DNA of 64,000 nucleotides from Microglena sp. YARC (taxonomy: Eukaryota > Chlorophyta > Chlorophyceae > Chlamydomonadales > Chlamydomonadaceae). How positions within the stretch are numbered: position 1 is the stretch's first letter; the number at the start of each line of letters is the position of its first letter. The stretch is from contig CM039464.1 of NCBI GenBank assembly GCA_022414725.1, positions 4,046,347-4,110,346 on the forward strand, given 5' to 3'. Both the position numbers and the translations under genes were made by a program. Of the stretch, positions 62,608-64,000 are shown piece by piece. The notes under the pieces were generated by a model. It saw nothing but the letters and a program-made list of their open reading frames with translations. It was not told where the DNA came from and did not search any database.

Positions 62608-63987
62608 TCATCCCATACTTGAAATGACACTGTTGAGGACAAGCGTGCGCCTAGCCTTAATCTGGATACGAGTGGAAGCAATGTCAGACTCGGTATCCGA
62701 CAACTCCTTGTAAAGACTCGCCAAAAGAACATTTGCACGTGTCAACCGATTGTCACAGTTTACAACATCCTTCAAAACAACCTTCAACTGGTCAGGAGAC
62801 ACAGCCATTTTTGCTCGCATGGAATTCATATGTGCAAGCTCGGACCGGGCACGCTCCAGCTCATACTTGGAAATGCCATGTTCATTCTTGAGCTACGAAT
62901 AAGTCGTCTCCAGCTCAGACTTGGAATCCCACACGCTCTTGAGCTCCGAATATACAATATCAATCTCAGACATCACTCCTGAAAGCTCGGACTTCGTGTC
63001 CGCAAGCTCAGACATCACTTCTGAAAGCTCGGACTTCGTGTTCGCAAGCTCAGACATCACTCCTGAAAGCTCGGACTTCGTGTTCGCAAGCTCAGACATC
63101 ACTCCTGAAGGCTCGGACTTCGTGTTCGCAAGCTCAGACATCACTCGTGAAAGCTCGGACTTCGTGTCCGCAAGCTCGGACCTCGTGTCCACAAGCGTTG
63201 CCAACTCATCCTCAAACGAAGAACCATCCGTCCGCGCATGCACAATCTTATACCGAGTCTCCTCGACCGACACAAGCGTACGCTCAAGCTCAACATTTGC
63301 ATCCACCAGCTCCGCACGAGCACCAACCAGACGAGCGGTCGCGTCCCCCAAACCCACACGCGCCACATCGATATCAAACGCGGCGACACGCGCACGCTCC
63401 TTGATCTCCACCAACTCAGCCTCAGCAGCGAGAGCCCCCTCACGGAAACCAGCCAACTCGTCTTCAAGAGGCCTAATCTTGCCGAGAGCGGCGGACCGCT
63501 GCTTACCGACAATCTTGGTCTTGTGCCGAAGATGGTTCATCTCCAAACGAATCTCCTCGTCACCGCGACGAAGAGCGACAAGCTCATCCTGCACCTTGCC
63601 AACGGTGTCCGCAATTTTACGACGGTCAGCCTGTATGTCACGGAGTTGGTCGAGCTTCTCCTTCGCACGACCCTTCTCATCAATCAGCTGCGTGCAAAGG
63701 TGATTCATCACTCTCGTAGAAACCTCAATGCGCAGCTGTGCCTTTTCAATGGCGGCGGCGTTATCATGCTCCCTCCCCTTGAGCTCATCCAAAAATCCTT
63801 CCTGTGCACGAATCGCCGAAAGAAATACATCCGCCTTCGGACATAAGACCACATCGCATGCATCCTCCTCCTTACGCTGCTGTAAAATACGTTTAAGCAC
63901 ATTGTCAATATCCTTCACATCGGACTTCAGCAGGGCACGGATGTGCGCTTCCAAATCGCAAGAATTGTCAGAACAAGAAGAAGCCAT
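62608..63987 (-). pseudogene. long coiled-coil protein with 14-residue repeats, interrupted by TAG
   Basis: ATG 63987 (MASSCSDNSCDLEAHIRALL). ~250 residues of continuous coiled coil (RRKIADTVGKVQDELVALRR) are followed by about seven 14-residue units (SELANTKSELSGVM, encoded by 42-bp repeats). A TAG at 62893 interrupts. The same frame continues (ISKYELERARSELAHMNSMR) to a stop at 62608, ~93 codons further. Likely a structural or scaffold protein; SMC-like resemblance is only compositional. Confidence 0.55.
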
Positions 63988-64000
63988 TTCGTTCGAAATA

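Noticed and set aside
62921..63846. + strand Ser/Arg-rich frames opposite the coiled-coil gene
   Set aside because: Mirror of the coiled-coil repeats; the minus frame shows heptads and a normal N-terminus.

Overview
The window looks like part of a giant DNA virus (Nucleocytoviricota) genome. It is most likely an old, decaying copy resident in the nuclear genome of a green alga, not a clean virion genome. Viral hallmarks are an archaeo-eukaryotic (AEP/UL52-type) primase beside a herpes-type origin-binding helicase, D5-type helicase remnants, a long tail-fibre-like protein ending in a peptidase S74-like domain, a C5 cytosine methyltransferase, a DUF2177 membrane protein, a two-TM SLATT-like protein, T5orf172-type and ankyrin proteins, and an F-box/LRR protein. 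A pherophorin-type gene (45.5-46.7 kb) points to a volvocine/chlamydomonadalean host, because that extracellular-matrix family is characteristic of those algae. Decay is widespread: stop codons, frameshifts, deletions and a large transposon interrupt otherwise recognisable genes. Several indels sit in homopolymer runs, so part of this could be long-read error.

Layout. 0-7 kb: small unknown genes, fragments and dispersed repeats, a (CT)n tract and a PD-(D/E)xK-like protein. 7.8-12.7 kb: the clean, GC-richer replication block (primase, helicase, then two related proteins sharing a C-terminal domain, one with a T5orf172 start). 12.6-15 kb: fold-back and repeat debris and a broken D5 helicase. 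15-16.5 kb: the LRR protein. 17-18.8 kb: small genes, (GATA)n and repeat copies. 18.9-26.7 kb: about 69 head-to-tail copies of a 112-bp unit. 26.8-28.7 kb: a metacaspase-like protease convergent with a putative papain-fold protein. 29-35.7 kb: broken genes in a dense repeat background. 35.7-45 kb: structural genes, a 563-aa surface protein and the RCC1-repeat/S74 fibre. 45-52 kb: pherophorin-like gene, repeat-rich 487-aa protein, methyltransferase, DUF2177. 52.2-62.0 kb: a 9.8-kb eukaryotic DNA transposon with 29-bp perfect inverted ends and AGTT target duplications, carrying an intron-containing DDE-like gene and large hairpin arrays. 62-64 kb: the rest of the interrupted SLATT-like gene and a long coiled-coil gene.

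How it fits together. The primase-helicase pair and D5 protein would replicate viral DNA. The methyltransferase would modify it. The 563-aa protein and RCC1/S74 fibre would face the host surface, where a pherophorin-like protein could mimic algal matrix. Protease, F-box/LRR and ankyrin proteins are typical host-interaction genes. At least two structured repeat families (a ~150-bp dispersed element with two conserved hairpins, and the transposon's CTCCCGAT/ATCGGGAG hairpin, present in both recognised introns of its gene) are the least explained features. All family names rest on reading motifs by eye; no database search was possible.
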